Assembly (NCBI GenBank): GCA_019359395.1
Contig: JAHHHK010000030.1
Location: 1 to 64,000 of the forward strand
Direction of reading: 5' to 3'
DNA from: Komarekiella atlantica HA4396-MV6
GTDB taxonomy: Bacteria; Cyanobacteriota; Cyanobacteriia; Cyanobacteriales; Nostocaceae
Length of the DNA: 64,000 bases
Shown here: piece by piece, positions 17,575 to 28,400 of the stretch
Layout: each line of letters starts with the position of its first letter
How positions within the stretch are numbered: the first letter of the stretch is position 1
The notes under the pieces: generated by a model
The model's input: only the letters and a program-made list of their open reading frames with translations
Databases searched by the model: none
What the model was told of the DNA's origin: nothing
Translations under genes and position numbers: made by a program

Positions 17575-18669
17575 TTAAGGCAAGGCTGCTGCGGGAGTTA
17601 AACCGAGTTTAGATAATAAGCGATCAATGTCAAAATGCTCACTCATCAACTGGCGAATGCACTGAACCTTAATCGGCTCGTGGACACGCACTTGACCAAA
17701 AGTGCGATCAACGATTTCTACAGTGGTCAGGGTATCGAGGTCAACAGACAAAATGGGGATTTCTAGTTCTTCAGCGCGACTGAGAATGAATGGGGGAGGT
17801 GGTAGTTGTCCGGTGAGAATCAGGCATTGGGTAGAAGTTTCTAAAGCAGCTTGCTGAATTTCCACCCGATCGCCTCCTGTCACCACTGCCATATTCCGAC
17901 GTTTACGGAAATACTTGACAGCAGAGTTGACATTCATCGCGCCAATTGCTAGACTTTCGACCATCAAATCCAAGCGATCATTGCGACACAGAACATCGGC
18001 ATTTAACTGCTTTACCAGTTCGCCAACGCTGACGCTACGGAGCAAATCGCTGTTTGGTAACATTGCCAATACAGGAATACCCCGCTGTTCCAAAAACGGG
18101 CGCAAGAGAGTGTCAACAGCTTCTAGTTGTTTGGTGGGGATATCATTGATGACAACACCAATTAAGCGATCGCCCATACGCTGTTTCGCAGATAATAGCG
18201 CCTCAACTGAAAGCAGCGATTTGTAACGGGCTACTAAAAGCACAGCAGCATCCAATACCTCAGCCACTTGCAGTAAAGACAAATCAAACAAATTGCCTTC
18301 TGACAAATCACCAGGCCCCTCTAGTAAGACTAAATCTCCTCGGCACATTTGCAAATATTGCCGAATGAGAGACTGCTGATAATTAGTTTTGTCTTCGCCG
18401 TATAAGCGTTTTTGCACATTGGCTTCATTCAAAGCCAGCATTGTGGGTGCAATGCGGTTTTCCGGCAGATTGAGACTAGAAGCAATGAACTGGACATCTT
18501 CCTCAATTACGCTTCCATCAGATGCATTTAAACAAGTACCTAACGGTTTACCGTAAGCAATGTCCAGTCCTTTTTGCTGTAGCTGATGAGACAAACCCAG
18601 AACAGTTGCAGATTTACCGCTGTAAGTCTCGGTTGATCCAATCAGCAAATATTTAGGGGATTTTGGCAC
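17575..18669 (-). CDS. Phosphotransacetylase-family protein (dethiobiotin-synthetase-like P-loop domain plus DRTGG domain)
   Basis: The 364-residue protein has an N-terminal P-loop domain related to BioD/CobB, with GSTETYSGKSATVLGL at 11-26 and LLEGPGDLSEGN near 116. A C-terminal DRTGG-type domain follows (GAMNVNSAVKYF and VVTGGDRVEIQQAAL). The same pairing forms the N-terminal half of long Pta proteins, but the catalytic PTA_PTB domain is absent, so acetyl-phosphate synthesis is not expected. It may sense nucleotides or acyl-phosphates. It is convergent with the DUF4188 gene. Confidence 0.85.
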   Translation of the reverse strand: MPKSPKYLLIGSTETYSGKSATVLGLSHQLQQKGLDIAYGKPLGTCLNASDGSVIEEDVQFIASSLNLPENRIAPTMLALNEANVQKRLYGEDKTNYQQSLIRQYLQMCRGDLVLLEGPGDLSEGNLFDLSLLQVAEVLDAAVLLVARYKSLLSVEALLSAKQRMGDRLIGVVINDIPTKQLEAVDTLLRPFLEQRGIPVLAMLPNSDLLRSVSVGELVKQLNADVLCRNDRLDLMVESLAIGAMNVNSAVKYFRKRRNMAVVTGGDRVEIQQAALETSTQCLILTGQLPPPPFILSRAEELEIPILSVDLDTLTTVEIVDRTFGQVRVHEPIKVQCIRQLMSEHFDIDRLLSKLGLTPAAALP

Positions 18670-18903
18670 ACATGCACTCCTAATTTCAAAAGTCAGAAGA
18701 ACCCAGTTCGGTGTTTACTAATTCTAGTTTGTTCTGGCGAAAGCCTTCTGCTCTCACAAAGTGAGGTTTCCTAGGAGCTATTTTCAGTAAGGGAAATATC
18801 CAAATTTGTTATTGCTGGCATCGCTGTGGTCTGTGATGCCAACCAGGAGTCAAATCGAACTTTCATTGATCAAAAAAGCGATCGCTTCAGAATTTCCCAA
18901 TGT

Positions 18904-19281
18904 TCACGCCACCATACCTATATGGGCAGTAACGATATGCCAAGTTCCGCTCGAAGAGACAGCCCAAACTCGTGTGAAACGAAAGTCACCATTTGCAGGG
19001 CTGCCATTATAACTACCAGACAATTGCATTCGGACTGAAACGATCGCTACCTCTCCATGTATTTGAACATGCTGTTCAGAAGGTTTCAATTCGTGTATTT
19101 TAATCAAACCAGATTCATGGGCGGCTAGATCATCTTGTTTTCCTAATAATTCTCCAAGATGATTGGTGAAGATAGCTTCGGGGGCTAGTAGTTCATTCAA
19201 AACGTTTACATCAGAAGCAAGCATTGCCTGCCTGAGCCGTTCTTCGACGTTAATAATCTGAGTTTCAACTGTTTCAGTCAT
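18904..19281 (-). CDS. SnoaL/NTF2-like (DUF4440) family protein
   Basis: The start is taken at the ATG complementary to 19279-19281 (MTETVETQIINVEERLRQAM), giving 125 residues, which fits the single-domain fold; a longer frame adds 15. Visible family features are the first helix ending LASDVNVLNELLAPEAIFTN, the strand VHVQIHGEVAIVSVRMQL (seen here as VQIHGEVAIVSVRMQL), and the end FTRVWAVSSSGTWHIVTAHI. The cone-shaped NTF2 fold binds small ligands or acts as an isomerase, and specificity cannot be read from sequence. No operon partner is apparent. Confidence 0.88.
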   Translation of the reverse strand: MTETVETQIINVEERLRQAMLASDVNVLNELLAPEAIFTNHLGELLGKQDDLAAHESGLIKIHELKPSEQHVQIHGEVAIVSVRMQLSGSYNGSPANGDFRFTRVWAVSSSGTWHIVTAHIGMVA

Positions 19282-19586
19282 GGTGTTTCTTGCCTGAATA
19301 TCAACAAACTTGCCTTGCGATCGCACCCCGACCGAGGACTCGCGGTATAACTATTAAATCTGCTTGCTCTGTAGATTCTTTCTAGCAATTTCTTAACAAA
19401 CCAAGTACAGCAGCAAACACCATACACCAAAAAAACTTTTTAGTTCTTCCATAACTACTTAAAAAAGTAATATGATACATTGCTTTTTTAAGTAATGATG
19501 AATCACAGGAATTGGAGTTAGTTGAGAGGTTACAGGTTACAGATGGTCAGAAATAATCTGTCCCCTATAACCTGTACTCTATTCCC

Positions 19587-19961
19587 TTATTCTTCTATAC
19601 GCAGTAGTTTGCGGTAAAACCCTTGTGAAAAATCAGTTATGCGATGGCGCTTATAATTGTCCATAAGTTCAATTAAAAAATTAATAAACTCGAAACTGGC
19701 CATCATCAATTCGTAATTGAGGTCAGCATTACCATCAAACTGAACTCGGCAACGCGTTAAGTCTGACGGTAGAGTAGCAACATTCCAGGTAGCAACAAAG
19801 GGAATATGCTCACTGGCTTCTATTTTTCGATGCCCTTCCAAAACACCTTTTTGATAAAGACTGATGGCATAAGGTAAGAAATTGCGCCTAGCGCCTTGAA
19901 TGTAAGGTAAGTAGACACTAGCTTGTTGTTGAGTGGCTGGCTGGATTTGCTCTAGAGACAT
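19587..19961 (-). CDS. Conserved cyanobacterial protein, function unknown
   Basis: The 124-residue soluble protein starts MSLEQIQPATQQQASVYLPY and has a mixed alpha/beta character, with VATWNVATLPSDLTRCRVQF in the middle and a helical end, MMASFEFINFLIELMDNYKR. No membrane segment or known motif is visible. A RBS-like GAGGAATATT precedes it. It stands alone between the NTF2-like gene and the hairpin cluster at 20109. The 305-bp gap on its 3' side (19282-19586) contains no gene or clear signal. Confidence 0.7.
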   Translation of the reverse strand: MSLEQIQPATQQQASVYLPYIQGARRNFLPYAISLYQKGVLEGHRKIEASEHIPFVATWNVATLPSDLTRCRVQFDGNADLNYELMMASFEFINFLIELMDNYKRHRITDFSQGFYRKLLRIEE

Positions 19962-20108
19962 TGTTGAATATTCCTCAAGTTATTTGACAACTGGGGATAT
20001 TAGTAGTTTTCAATAGTGTTCCCAAAAAATGTGTATTTGCACACAGCAGGTGAGGAGGAGTGGAGCAGGGAACATACGTGTCAACTTAACATGAAATACA
20101 TATCCCAC

Positions 20109-20227
20109 AAGGAACCCAAGTTCCTTGCTCATAGCAAAAGTCATCTAAAGATGACTATAAAAATCGCCCAAAATCCTGAGTCTACTTGAGTAGACTTTTG
20201 CTATTAGCCAGAGAATGAATTCTCTGG
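20109..20227. repeat. Cluster of four short perfect hairpins
   Basis: Four palindromes follow one another: AAGGAACCCAAGTTCCTT (20109-20126), AGTCATCTAAAGATGACT (20139-20156), AGTCTACTTGAGTAGACT (20179-20196) and CCAGAGAATGAATTCTCTGG (20208-20227). The last unit, with GCTATTAG before it, is a common Nostoc intergenic element. The remaining gap 20228-20715 before mgdA shows only G-rich filler (GGGGCGGGGGAGCGG) and no convincing gene. Confidence 0.8.
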
Positions 20228-20715
20228 CGGGTGAAGAGGCCAACAGTAAAGCTATTTTTAGCTGAAATTGACACCAATGGGCAGGGGGGCGGGGGAGCGG
20301 AGGAAGCAGGGGATAGAGAATATCTAATGACTTCTGTCTACTGTGTTCAATGATCAATGGCTAATTACCGAAGTTACTACTAAGAAATGTGAAAATGTCG
20401 GTTACAATAAGGCTGCATTGGCTTTTATCGAAGCTAAGGGCAATGACGCTAAAAACCTTCGCCCAAAAGCGATAAGTGTTGTTATTGCCACATATGTCAA
20501 CGACAAGCTACTGTTACCTTGCCATAACTTTGCCTAACCCAGAGTTCCTAACTAATGGGCGACTCTGCAAGTTTGATCGTGATTTCAGGAGGTAAACAAT
20601 TATCACCAATCTCACGAAAGGTTAAAAGTTTTTGAAGGTTGCAAAACTTGGTGTTGTATAATTTATAGCTTCTTTATGGGTGTAGACTAATACTGCTTTT
20701 TGCATCAAGTAACCT

Positions 20716-22122
20716 ATGCCAGCGAATTCCTGGCCCGAAAAAGATTCTTATAAAGAGCTTGATCCGCTCAACTCCTTGTTATCTGACCTATCAGTAGACG
20801 AGGAGTCAATGATAGAGACAGATACCGTGTCTCTAACATCCCGGTTTCAAGGTCGTAGACGTAAAGCCGCTCTAGTTTTAACAATCGTCTGGAGTGGCAC
20901 GATCGCATTACATTTAGCTTCTTGGGGTTCGATATTTATCCTGGGATTGACCACTATCTTAGGACTTCATGCCTTGGTGGTAGTGTTTACCAGACCTCGC
21001 CACTATCCTAAAGAAATGCAAGGAGATTTGCCCTATGTTTCTTTATTAGTGGCAGCAAAAAACGAGGAAGCGGTAATTGCTAAATTAGTCAAAAATCTCT
21101 GTAGTCTGGAATATCCAGATGGGCAGTACGAAGTATGGATAATTGATGATCACAGTACCGACAGCACGCCACAGTTACTAGCAGAACTGGAGCAGCAATA
21201 CGACCAACTTAAGGTACTTAGACGCTCAGCCGAAGCAAGTGGCGGCAAGTCGGGAGCGTTGAATCAGGTACTACCCCAGACAAAGGGCGATATTATAGCA
21301 GTGTTTGATGCTGATGCCCAAGTGACACCAGACTTATTGCTACAGGTAATACCGTTATTTCAAAGAGAAAAGGTGGGGGCGGTGCAGGTGCGAAAAGCGA
21401 TCGCCAACGCTAAAGAAAATTTTTGGACTAAGGGTCAAATGGCAGAAATGGCGCTTGATACCTGGTTCCAACAACAGCGGACTGCCCTTGGTGGAATCGG
21501 TGAACTACGGGGTAACGGTCAATTTGTGAGACGTTCAGCTTTAGATAGCTGTGGTGGATGGAATGAGGAAACCATCACCGATGATTTAGATTTGACAATC
21601 CGCTTACATTTGGAGAAATGGGATATTGAATGTGTGTTCTACCCAGCGGTGCAAGAAGAAGGAGTGACGACGGCGATCGCACTCTGGCATCAGCGTAATC
21701 GGTGGGCAGAAGGCGGATATCAGCGCTATTTAGATTACTGGGCTTTGATTCTTAAAAACCGCATGGGAGGGCGCAAAACCTGGGATCTGTTGATGTTTAT
21801 GCTGATTATGTATATCTTGCCTACAGCAACAGTACCAGATTTATTAATGGCGATCGCCCGGCATCGCCCCCCAATGCTCACTCCCGTAACTGGCTTGTCA
21901 GTAACTATGTCAATGGTCGGGATGTATACAGGTCTGAAGCGGATACGTCAAGATCAGAAATTCCAGGTTTATACGTACTTACTATTGCTGCTTCAGACAC
22001 TACGTGGCAATTTATATATGTTGCACTGGTTATTGGTTATGAGCAGTACCACAGCCAGAATGTCGGTAAGACCAAAGCGGTTGAAATGGGTGAAAACTGT
22101 GCATACGGGGACTGGAAATTAG
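20716..22122 (+). CDS. mgdA: Beta-monoglucosyldiacylglycerol synthase (GT2)
   Basis: The 468-residue protein matches MgdA (the Sll1377 group) in length and sequence character, starting MPANSWPEKDSYKELDPLNS. It has N-terminal membrane helices (about 50-90). A GT2 catalytic core follows with IIDDHSTDST, the DADAQ metal site, ETITDDLDLTIRLH and WHQRNRWAEGG (Q/RxxRW), then C-terminal membrane helices. It transfers glucose from UDP-glucose to diacylglycerol, the first step of galactolipid synthesis in cyanobacteria; an epimerase then makes MGDG for thylakoids. The gene is convergent with dnaX, separated by about 110 bp of GGGGACTGGGGA-type filler. Confidence 0.93.
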   Translation: MPANSWPEKDSYKELDPLNSLLSDLSVDEESMIETDTVSLTSRFQGRRRKAALVLTIVWSGTIALHLASWGSIFILGLTTILGLHALVVVFTRPRHYPKEMQGDLPYVSLLVAAKNEEAVIAKLVKNLCSLEYPDGQYEVWIIDDHSTDSTPQLLAELEQQYDQLKVLRRSAEASGGKSGALNQVLPQTKGDIIAVFDADAQVTPDLLLQVIPLFQREKVGAVQVRKAIANAKENFWTKGQMAEMALDTWFQQQRTALGGIGELRGNGQFVRRSALDSCGGWNEETITDDLDLTIRLHLEKWDIECVFYPAVQEEGVTTAIALWHQRNRWAEGGYQRYLDYWALILKNRMGGRKTWDLLMFMLIMYILPTATVPDLLMAIARHRPPMLTPVTGLSVTMSMVGMYTGLKRIRQDQKFQVYTYLLLLLQTLRGNLYMLHWLLVMSSTTARMSVRPKRLKWVKTVHTGTGN

Positions 22123-22232
22123 GGGCTGGGGACTGGCGACTGGGGATTGGCGACTGGGGACTGGGGAGGAAGCAGAGGAGCAAAAGAATAATTCTCTTTC
22201 CCAATACCCAGTCCCTAGTCCCCAATGCCCTG

Positions 22233-24239
22233 TTATTCATCATCAACTTCTGATTCCTCTGCCCACTCAGGGGTAGTCATGGAGTCAGAAAACTCTGTGG
22301 TATCTTCTGTGAAGCGGATGACTTGTCCGTTGAAAAATTCTGCTAAGCGCTGAGCTGCGATCGCTACTTCGTCAGGTTCCCAATTAGCAGGGGATGTTTG
22401 GGGTTGCGCTTGCGGCAAAGTTTTTATTGCACTTCCACCATTTGTCGCCACAGGCTCAGTTATTGTCGATGCTTGCTTTGTTGGTTCCGCTACTGGTGCT
22501 GGAGGCGGGATTTGAATATCGTAACTGGGAGTAGGTGGTTGCTGAACACGAGTAGAAACTTTTGGTGGAGGCTCTTTTCTCTCCGAGGTAGAGGTCGAAG
22601 AAATTCCTTTTTCTAGATTTACCTTGACTTCATGTTGGAAAGTCTGCTGAAAAGCCGCCACAATCATCGGTAAATCAGATTTAACTTTTTCATACCATAC
22701 TTGTTTAATCGCAATACAAGCTACAGCACCATCAAACTCGATCAGATGGCACATTTGACGTAGCAGTTCTCGCCTTGAAATTGGCTGGAGGTTATTAAGC
22801 ACCTGTTGCCAAACCTGAGTTAAGTCATATTGTGATGTCTCAACCACTTCTGAGGTTATTAGTTCAATTCTTGCAGGTGGTGGCGGAACAGATACAGGTT
22901 CTAGACTTGGTGGTGATGAGTTAGCAGCATTGTGATTTGTTTGCGGCTCATCTGGAGAAGATGAAGTTATGGGGTGATTGTGAGCAACTGCTGGATGATG
23001 GTTTAGGGATGCAGAATTGTGATTTGTTTGCGGCTCATTTAAAGGCAAAGAAGAGACTGCATGATTTTTAGCAACTGCTGGAGGATATGAAGATACAGCA
23101 GGTGTATTGAATCGTGGTGAGATACTTGGGGCTTGTGGCTGAATATTCGTTGCACTGGGTAACAATCCGAGTAATGTTACCTCTAACCATAAACGTGGCT
23201 GGGTAGTATTTTTAATTTGTACTTCAGCTGTTCGTAAGTGTTGCTGTCCCGCCAAAATTGTACTCATGTCCAAATTTTGGGCAAACTCAACTAGTGTTGT
23301 CCAGGTTTGGCGAGTGCAAGTAACTAAATCGTGGCGGTTAGGTGCAGTTTGAGCAATCAGTAAATCGCGGTAGAATGTGGCGAGATTTTGGAGAATAGTT
23401 AACGGTTCTCGGCCAAGATCTAGAATTTTGCGGGTGCAGTCCAGAACGGCTTCTGGATTATTTTGAGCGATCGCCTCTAAAAGCGCTAGTAAGTCTCGTT
23501 CGCTTACCGTACCAACTAAATCCCAAACTCGGTCTGGTGTCACCTCACCCGATAACAAAGCTAATTGATCGAGTAGACTTTCAGCATCGCGCAATCCTCC
23601 CTGAGCAATTTGGGCTACCAAGGTAACAGCATCGGGCGAAATAGTAATGCTTTCTTTAAGGGCGATCGCGCTTAAATGTCTCACCATCGCCTCTAACTGA
23701 ATACGTCTAAAATCAAACCGCTGACAGCGCGAAATAATTGTTGGTAATACTCGCTGTGGATCGGTTGTCGCCAATACAAAAACTACATGTTTCGGTGGTT
23801 CTTCTAGTGTTTTTAGTAGCGCATTAAATGCCTGAGTACTGAGCATGTGGCATTCATCCACCACATAAACTTTGTAGCGACACTGTACAGGAGCGAACTG
23901 CGCCTTTTCAATCAGTTCGCGGATGTTATCGACACCTGTATTACTAGCGGCGTCGATTTCAATGACATCTAGGGAGTAACCCTTGGTGATTCCCTGACAA
24001 ACATCGCACACGCCGCAGGGTTCAGCAGTGGGTTTGTCACTTTTTAAACAATTGAGAGATTTGGCTAAAATGCGGGCGCTAGAAGTTTTCCCTGTACCTC
24101 TTGGGCCAGTGAACAAATAGGCAGGGGCAATTTTAGCTGTCTGAATTGCGTTGGTGAGGGTGGTAGCGATCGCTTCTTGGCCCACCAGTTCAGCAAAACT
24201 CTTGGGGCGATACTTGTGGTGCAGGGGTTCGTAAGACAT
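22233..24239 (-). CDS. dnaX: DNA polymerase III subunit gamma/tau
   Basis: The 668-residue clamp-loader ATPase starts MSYEPLHHKYRPKSFAELVG. It has Walker A GPRGTGKT at 45-52, the zinc-binding cysteines C64, C75, C78 and C81, Walker B VVDECHML at 126-133 and the sensor region LATTDPQRVLPTIISRCQRF. Domain III ends near 370. A long Pro/Ser/Asn-rich linker then holds two near-identical segments (SLNEPQTNHNSASLNHHPAV and SPDEPQTNHNAANS). The tau-type C-terminus contacts polymerase alpha. A programmed frameshift to a short gamma form is not evident. Confidence 0.96.
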   Translation of the reverse strand: MSYEPLHHKYRPKSFAELVGQEAIATTLTNAIQTAKIAPAYLFTGPRGTGKTSSARILAKSLNCLKSDKPTAEPCGVCDVCQGITKGYSLDVIEIDAASNTGVDNIRELIEKAQFAPVQCRYKVYVVDECHMLSTQAFNALLKTLEEPPKHVVFVLATTDPQRVLPTIISRCQRFDFRRIQLEAMVRHLSAIALKESITISPDAVTLVAQIAQGGLRDAESLLDQLALLSGEVTPDRVWDLVGTVSERDLLALLEAIAQNNPEAVLDCTRKILDLGREPLTILQNLATFYRDLLIAQTAPNRHDLVTCTRQTWTTLVEFAQNLDMSTILAGQQHLRTAEVQIKNTTQPRLWLEVTLLGLLPSATNIQPQAPSISPRFNTPAVSSYPPAVAKNHAVSSLPLNEPQTNHNSASLNHHPAVAHNHPITSSSPDEPQTNHNAANSSPPSLEPVSVPPPPARIELITSEVVETSQYDLTQVWQQVLNNLQPISRRELLRQMCHLIEFDGAVACIAIKQVWYEKVKSDLPMIVAAFQQTFQHEVKVNLEKGISSTSTSERKEPPPKVSTRVQQPPTPSYDIQIPPPAPVAEPTKQASTITEPVATNGGSAIKTLPQAQPQTSPANWEPDEVAIAAQRLAEFFNGQVIRFTEDTTEFSDSMTTPEWAEESEVDDE

Positions 24240-24479
24240 GGAGAAATGGACTTCAATGCCTTTTAACGTTGATTAGTAGCACCGAGTCGAGTTTGGTATT
24301 TCACTATTTTAACTAATTCCACCAGAAGTCTGCCGCTATAAATATACTCAGTTGGAGCTGCTTTGTAGATGTTGTCATACCCTAGAAGAGATCAGGAAAT
24401 TCCCGTCTACACATTTTATTGATGGGAGTAAGGTTATGATACATTGCGATCGCTACAATCTTAGGGTAAGCAATACTCA

Positions 24480-25175
24480 ATGGTGCAGCAAATGCTCAGG
24501 CGGCTAGTTCAGTGGCTCAAAAGGCTTTTTCAACGCTTGTTTGGTAAAAAACAGACTGCCTCGAAAGTTAAGAGGGATGTGCAAAAACAACCAGCACCAC
24601 CCCTAACTGATACAGATTTAGAATTTCTCTTCAATGAACTTCTACAAGGAGTACATCAGGCAAGAGGGCAAGCATGGGCACTGAAGTGGCTGCATAATAT
24701 TGAACATCGCATTCCCACTGAACGCTGGGTCGAGTGGTTACGGCGCTTTGGTGAAAGATTGCTAGCATCACCAACACCTAATAATGAAATAGCTGCGAGG
24801 TTAGTGCAACTAGGCGAGTTGGGTATCGGCGAAATCGGAGATGTTGCCTATGATATTGGGATGCAAATGCTGACACGCAATCAAAGCGAACCAATTTGGG
24901 AATACGAAGGCCCAGATCATCTCAGTATGATGCCGCTTGAAGAAACCTCACCAGTAATCACAGAAATAGATGGGACAGAAAACGCCCCAGAAGAAGAATA
25001 CCAAAGCGTCACCCTAGAAGAATTATTTATGATGTTGCAGCAAGATGAGAACTTACGCCAACAGATGGCCCAACAACTAGCAATTGAGACAGATGATCCG
25101 CAAATTATTGTCGATGCATTGTTGAATCAGTTCTATACTGCTGGTCAATCAACTACAGAGCAAACAGAAATTTGA
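24480..25175 (+). CDS. Stand-alone copy of the N-terminal module of the adjacent TPR-CHAT protein
   Basis: The 231-residue protein is homologous along its whole length to the N-terminal part of the next gene. Both have a basic amphipathic start (QMLRRLVQWLKRLFQRLFG), the block LTDTDLEFLFNELLQGVHQA, ERWVEWLRRFGERLLASPTP, VQLGELGIGEIGDVAYDIG, a WEYE motif, and LEELFMMLQQDENLRQQM before the end. TPR and CHAT domains are absent. About 40 bp of leader (GCTACAATCT) is also similar between the two genes, which indicates tandem duplication. It may be a regulator, decoy or partner of the protease-like neighbour. No known domain is recognised. Confidence 0.8.
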   Translation: MVQQMLRRLVQWLKRLFQRLFGKKQTASKVKRDVQKQPAPPLTDTDLEFLFNELLQGVHQARGQAWALKWLHNIEHRIPTERWVEWLRRFGERLLASPTPNNEIAARLVQLGELGIGEIGDVAYDIGMQMLTRNQSEPIWEYEGPDHLSMMPLEETSPVITEIDGTENAPEEEYQSVTLEELFMMLQQDENLRQQMAQQLAIETDDPQIIVDALLNQFYTAGQSTTEQTEI

Positions 25176-25204
25176 TCAAATCGGTGAACGTTTAGGAGTG
25201 CTGG

Positions 25205-25290
25205 GTCAAGAGTCAAGAGTAGAGACGCGATTAATCGCGTCTGTACAAGGGCGATTAATCGCGTCTGTACAAGGGTCAAGAGTCAGTATT
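25205..25290 (+). repeat. Palindromic 39-bp-unit repeat (forward orientation)
   Basis: A unit of form TCAAGAGTAGAGACGCGATT...GTACAAGG contains the palindrome AGACGCGATTAATCGCGTCT at 25223-25242. A truncated second unit is at 25251-25266. The same unit occurs three times at 50002-50110 on the opposite strand. It lies between the two paralogous genes. Confidence 0.8.
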
Positions 25291-25450
25291 TATTCTCCCC
25301 CTGCTTCCCCCCAGAGCGAGTACTAGTTAAGTTTTGTGTATTTTTTGCCAGTTATGATGACAGCGTTGTCCATATATAGTGGGTTTTTACGTAATTCATG
25401 ATTTTTTTAACACAACGATGGCTACAATCTAGGAGAAACAAAATCCAAGA

Positions 25451-28400
25451 GTGCGGCAGATGCTCAGGCGGCTATTGCATTGGCTTAATAGATATTGGAA
25501 GCGCCCCTTTGGCAGTAAGCAGACTCGTTCTCTGAAGGGTGCAAGGCGGCACAAGCTCATAAGATCACTACCAGAACTAACCAATGCGGATCTGGAACAG
25601 TTGTTTGCCCAGTTGTTGGAAGGCGTGCATCAAGAACGAGGACAGCAATGGGTATTGAGTTATCTGCGGCGATTAGAAAATCGCGTTCCGGCTGAGCGCT
25701 GGATAGATTGGTTGCAGATGTTTGGCGAAACATTGCTAAATTCATCTACACCGAACCATCAGTTAGCAACGCGGATGGTGCAATTGGGTGAATTAGACGT
25801 TGGTAGAATAGGCGACCTTGCCTATGACATTGGTACACGGTTATTAATGCAGAACTTACCCGCAGAAAACTTACTACCCATAGAGTATGAAAACGATGAG
25901 GCGCAAGATGGTGTCGCAATCACTGTGCCTGAAGATACCCTGTCTAGCTCTTTTGGGCAAGAATTGATTCGGAACTTGGGCGAACAGTTATGGGAATATG
26001 ATGAGCATGATGATGTTGTCGAAACCGTAGCGCCTGAAGAAATCCTACCGACATCTCCTGGGCAAGAACTGATTCGCAACTTAGGCGAACAGTTATGGGA
26101 ATATGATGATCAAGTTGCCGAGACAGTAGCACCAGCACCAGAAAAAGCTGTTGTTGAGGAAATATTGACGGATAACTTGGAAGAAGCAAGAGGGGAGTAT
26201 GAAGAGGATGCCCAAACTATAGAACCAGCAGGTTTCCTCGTCCCTGCACAAGAAGATTCAATCACCAACTTAGGCGAACTAAGGTGGGGGTATGAAGAGG
26301 AGAATACCCCAACTCCAAGATCAACAAAAGCAGCAAATCTCATTACTCCCACTGAGCCAACCTGGGATAACTCGCTGGTAAATTTAGAACCAGATGTGGC
26401 ATACACTTTAGATGAGTTGTGGATGAGGTTGGATCAGAGTACGAATTTAGTTCAACAACTGGCTTCTAATCTAGCAATTCAAACGGGCAATACCCCTAGT
26501 ACAATTGAGCGACAGACCCATCAATCAAATGCTGTTGCTTCAGATCAAGCATGGTTTTATCAAGGTCTTCAGCAAGCCAAAACTGGCGATTTGTTAGGAG
26601 CGATCGCCTCTTACGATAAAGCTATAGAACTTCAGCCAAATTATCACGAATATTGGTTTAATCGAGGTTTAACACTATTTCATTTAGAACGTTTTACCGA
26701 GGCGATCGCAGCTTACGAAACAGCCATAGAACTGAAACCAGATTTTTACAAAGCTTGGCACAAACATGGTGGAACTCTGGGAGAATTAGGAAACTTTGAA
26801 GAAGCGATCGCCTCGTTTGATAAAGCCATAGAAATCAAGCCGGATTATCAAGAAGCTTGGTCTAGCCGGGGTTTAGCTCTGCTCAAGTTAGGGTGGCTTA
26901 AAGAAGCAATTTCTAGTTATGATCAAGCCCTAAATCTGCAACCAGAAGACCAAGAAAACTGGTATTATCGGGGTATAGCCCTGGCTGTAGGCGAGCAATA
27001 TGAAGAAGCGATCACATCTTACGACAGAGCGCTAGAACTTCAACCGGAATTCCACGAAGTTTGGATAGACCGGGGTGTAGTACTGTTTAATTTAGGGAAA
27101 TGGCCAGAAGCGATCGCTTCTTGGGATAAAGCACTATCAGACCAACCCGATTTTTACTTAGCTTGGTATAACCGAGGTATTGCTTTAGACAATTTAGGAC
27201 GGCGTGAAGAAGCGATCGCCTCCTATCGCAAAGCCATAGAAATTAAACCCGACTTTCACTTAGCTTGGTATAACCAGGCGATCGCACTGTTTCATTTAGA
27301 ACAATATACTGAAGCGATCGCCTGCTATGACAGTGCTTTGCAAATCAAACAGGACTATTGGGAAGCTTGGATTGGTCGAGGAACTGCTGCGGGACATTTA
27401 GTTAATCTCGACGGGAGTACCGCCCTGCAACAAGGAGGCTATGAGGGGAAATTAGCCAGCTACGAGGAAGGTTTGAAACATCTGCGCCCAGATACCCACC
27501 CAGAAGGTTGGGGTAGATTGCATCTGGCGATCGGTAATATTTACTACGAGCAAGGAAAGAAAAATCCCAAACCTCGCGATGATTGGCGCAAAGCTGTAGC
27601 TGAATATCACCAGGCGTTGTTAACCCTCACATCAGAAGATTTTGCTCCGTTACATTTGGAGGTTTTGCAATCTCTAAGCAAAGTGCTTGTGGGTTTGGGA
27701 CAAACAACACAAGTACCAGAATTACAACAACGCGGCACAGATTTATTGCAACAATTGCTAAGTGAAGCAACTCGCTCTGATGAAAGTAAAAAACAGCTAG
27801 CTTTGAAATTTTCAGGCTTTGGTCAATTAGCAGTTGATTTAGCTGTGGAGTCGGGTGATTTAGTCGAAGCTTGGGAAATGGCAGAACAAGGCAAAAATGC
27901 TTGTTTAAACTGGCTACTTTTTGGTTGGAGTGACGAGATTTCCTCACTCAATTATGGTGCAGTTCAACAACTACTCAATCCCACAACAGCAATTGTTTAC
28001 TGGCATATCAGCCCAGCCGCCTTACACACTTTCATTCTTAAAGATGGAGCGCCATCACCAATTTTGCTCTTTACACCCATACAAGATGTCGGGACAATAT
28101 CTTCAGGTGAAACTGCTGTACGTCTTAATGAATTACCCCTACCCGAAGCGGCGCGACGTTTAGTTGAATTTGAAGATTGGCTGGAAGATTGGCATCAACA
28201 ATACCAGGAATATAATACTGCCCAAGATAAAGAAAGTAAAGCTAAACATTCCTGGCGAGTGGATATGGAAGAAAAGCTGTTGCAGCTAAAAAACATCCTG
28301 AATATTTCCACAATTGTACAAGAACTTGAAGGTGTCACCCAACTGATTTTAATTCTCCACCGCGACTTGCACAGATTGCCTATTCACGCACTTTTCCATC

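Noticed and set aside
20343-20537. 64-codon open frame on the plus strand
   Set aside because: It has no ribosome binding site, lies in repeat-rich filler, and its translation has no recognisable domain.
22233-24239. Programmed frameshift in dnaX producing gamma
   Set aside because: No clear A-rich slippery sequence with a downstream stem was seen at the end of domain III.
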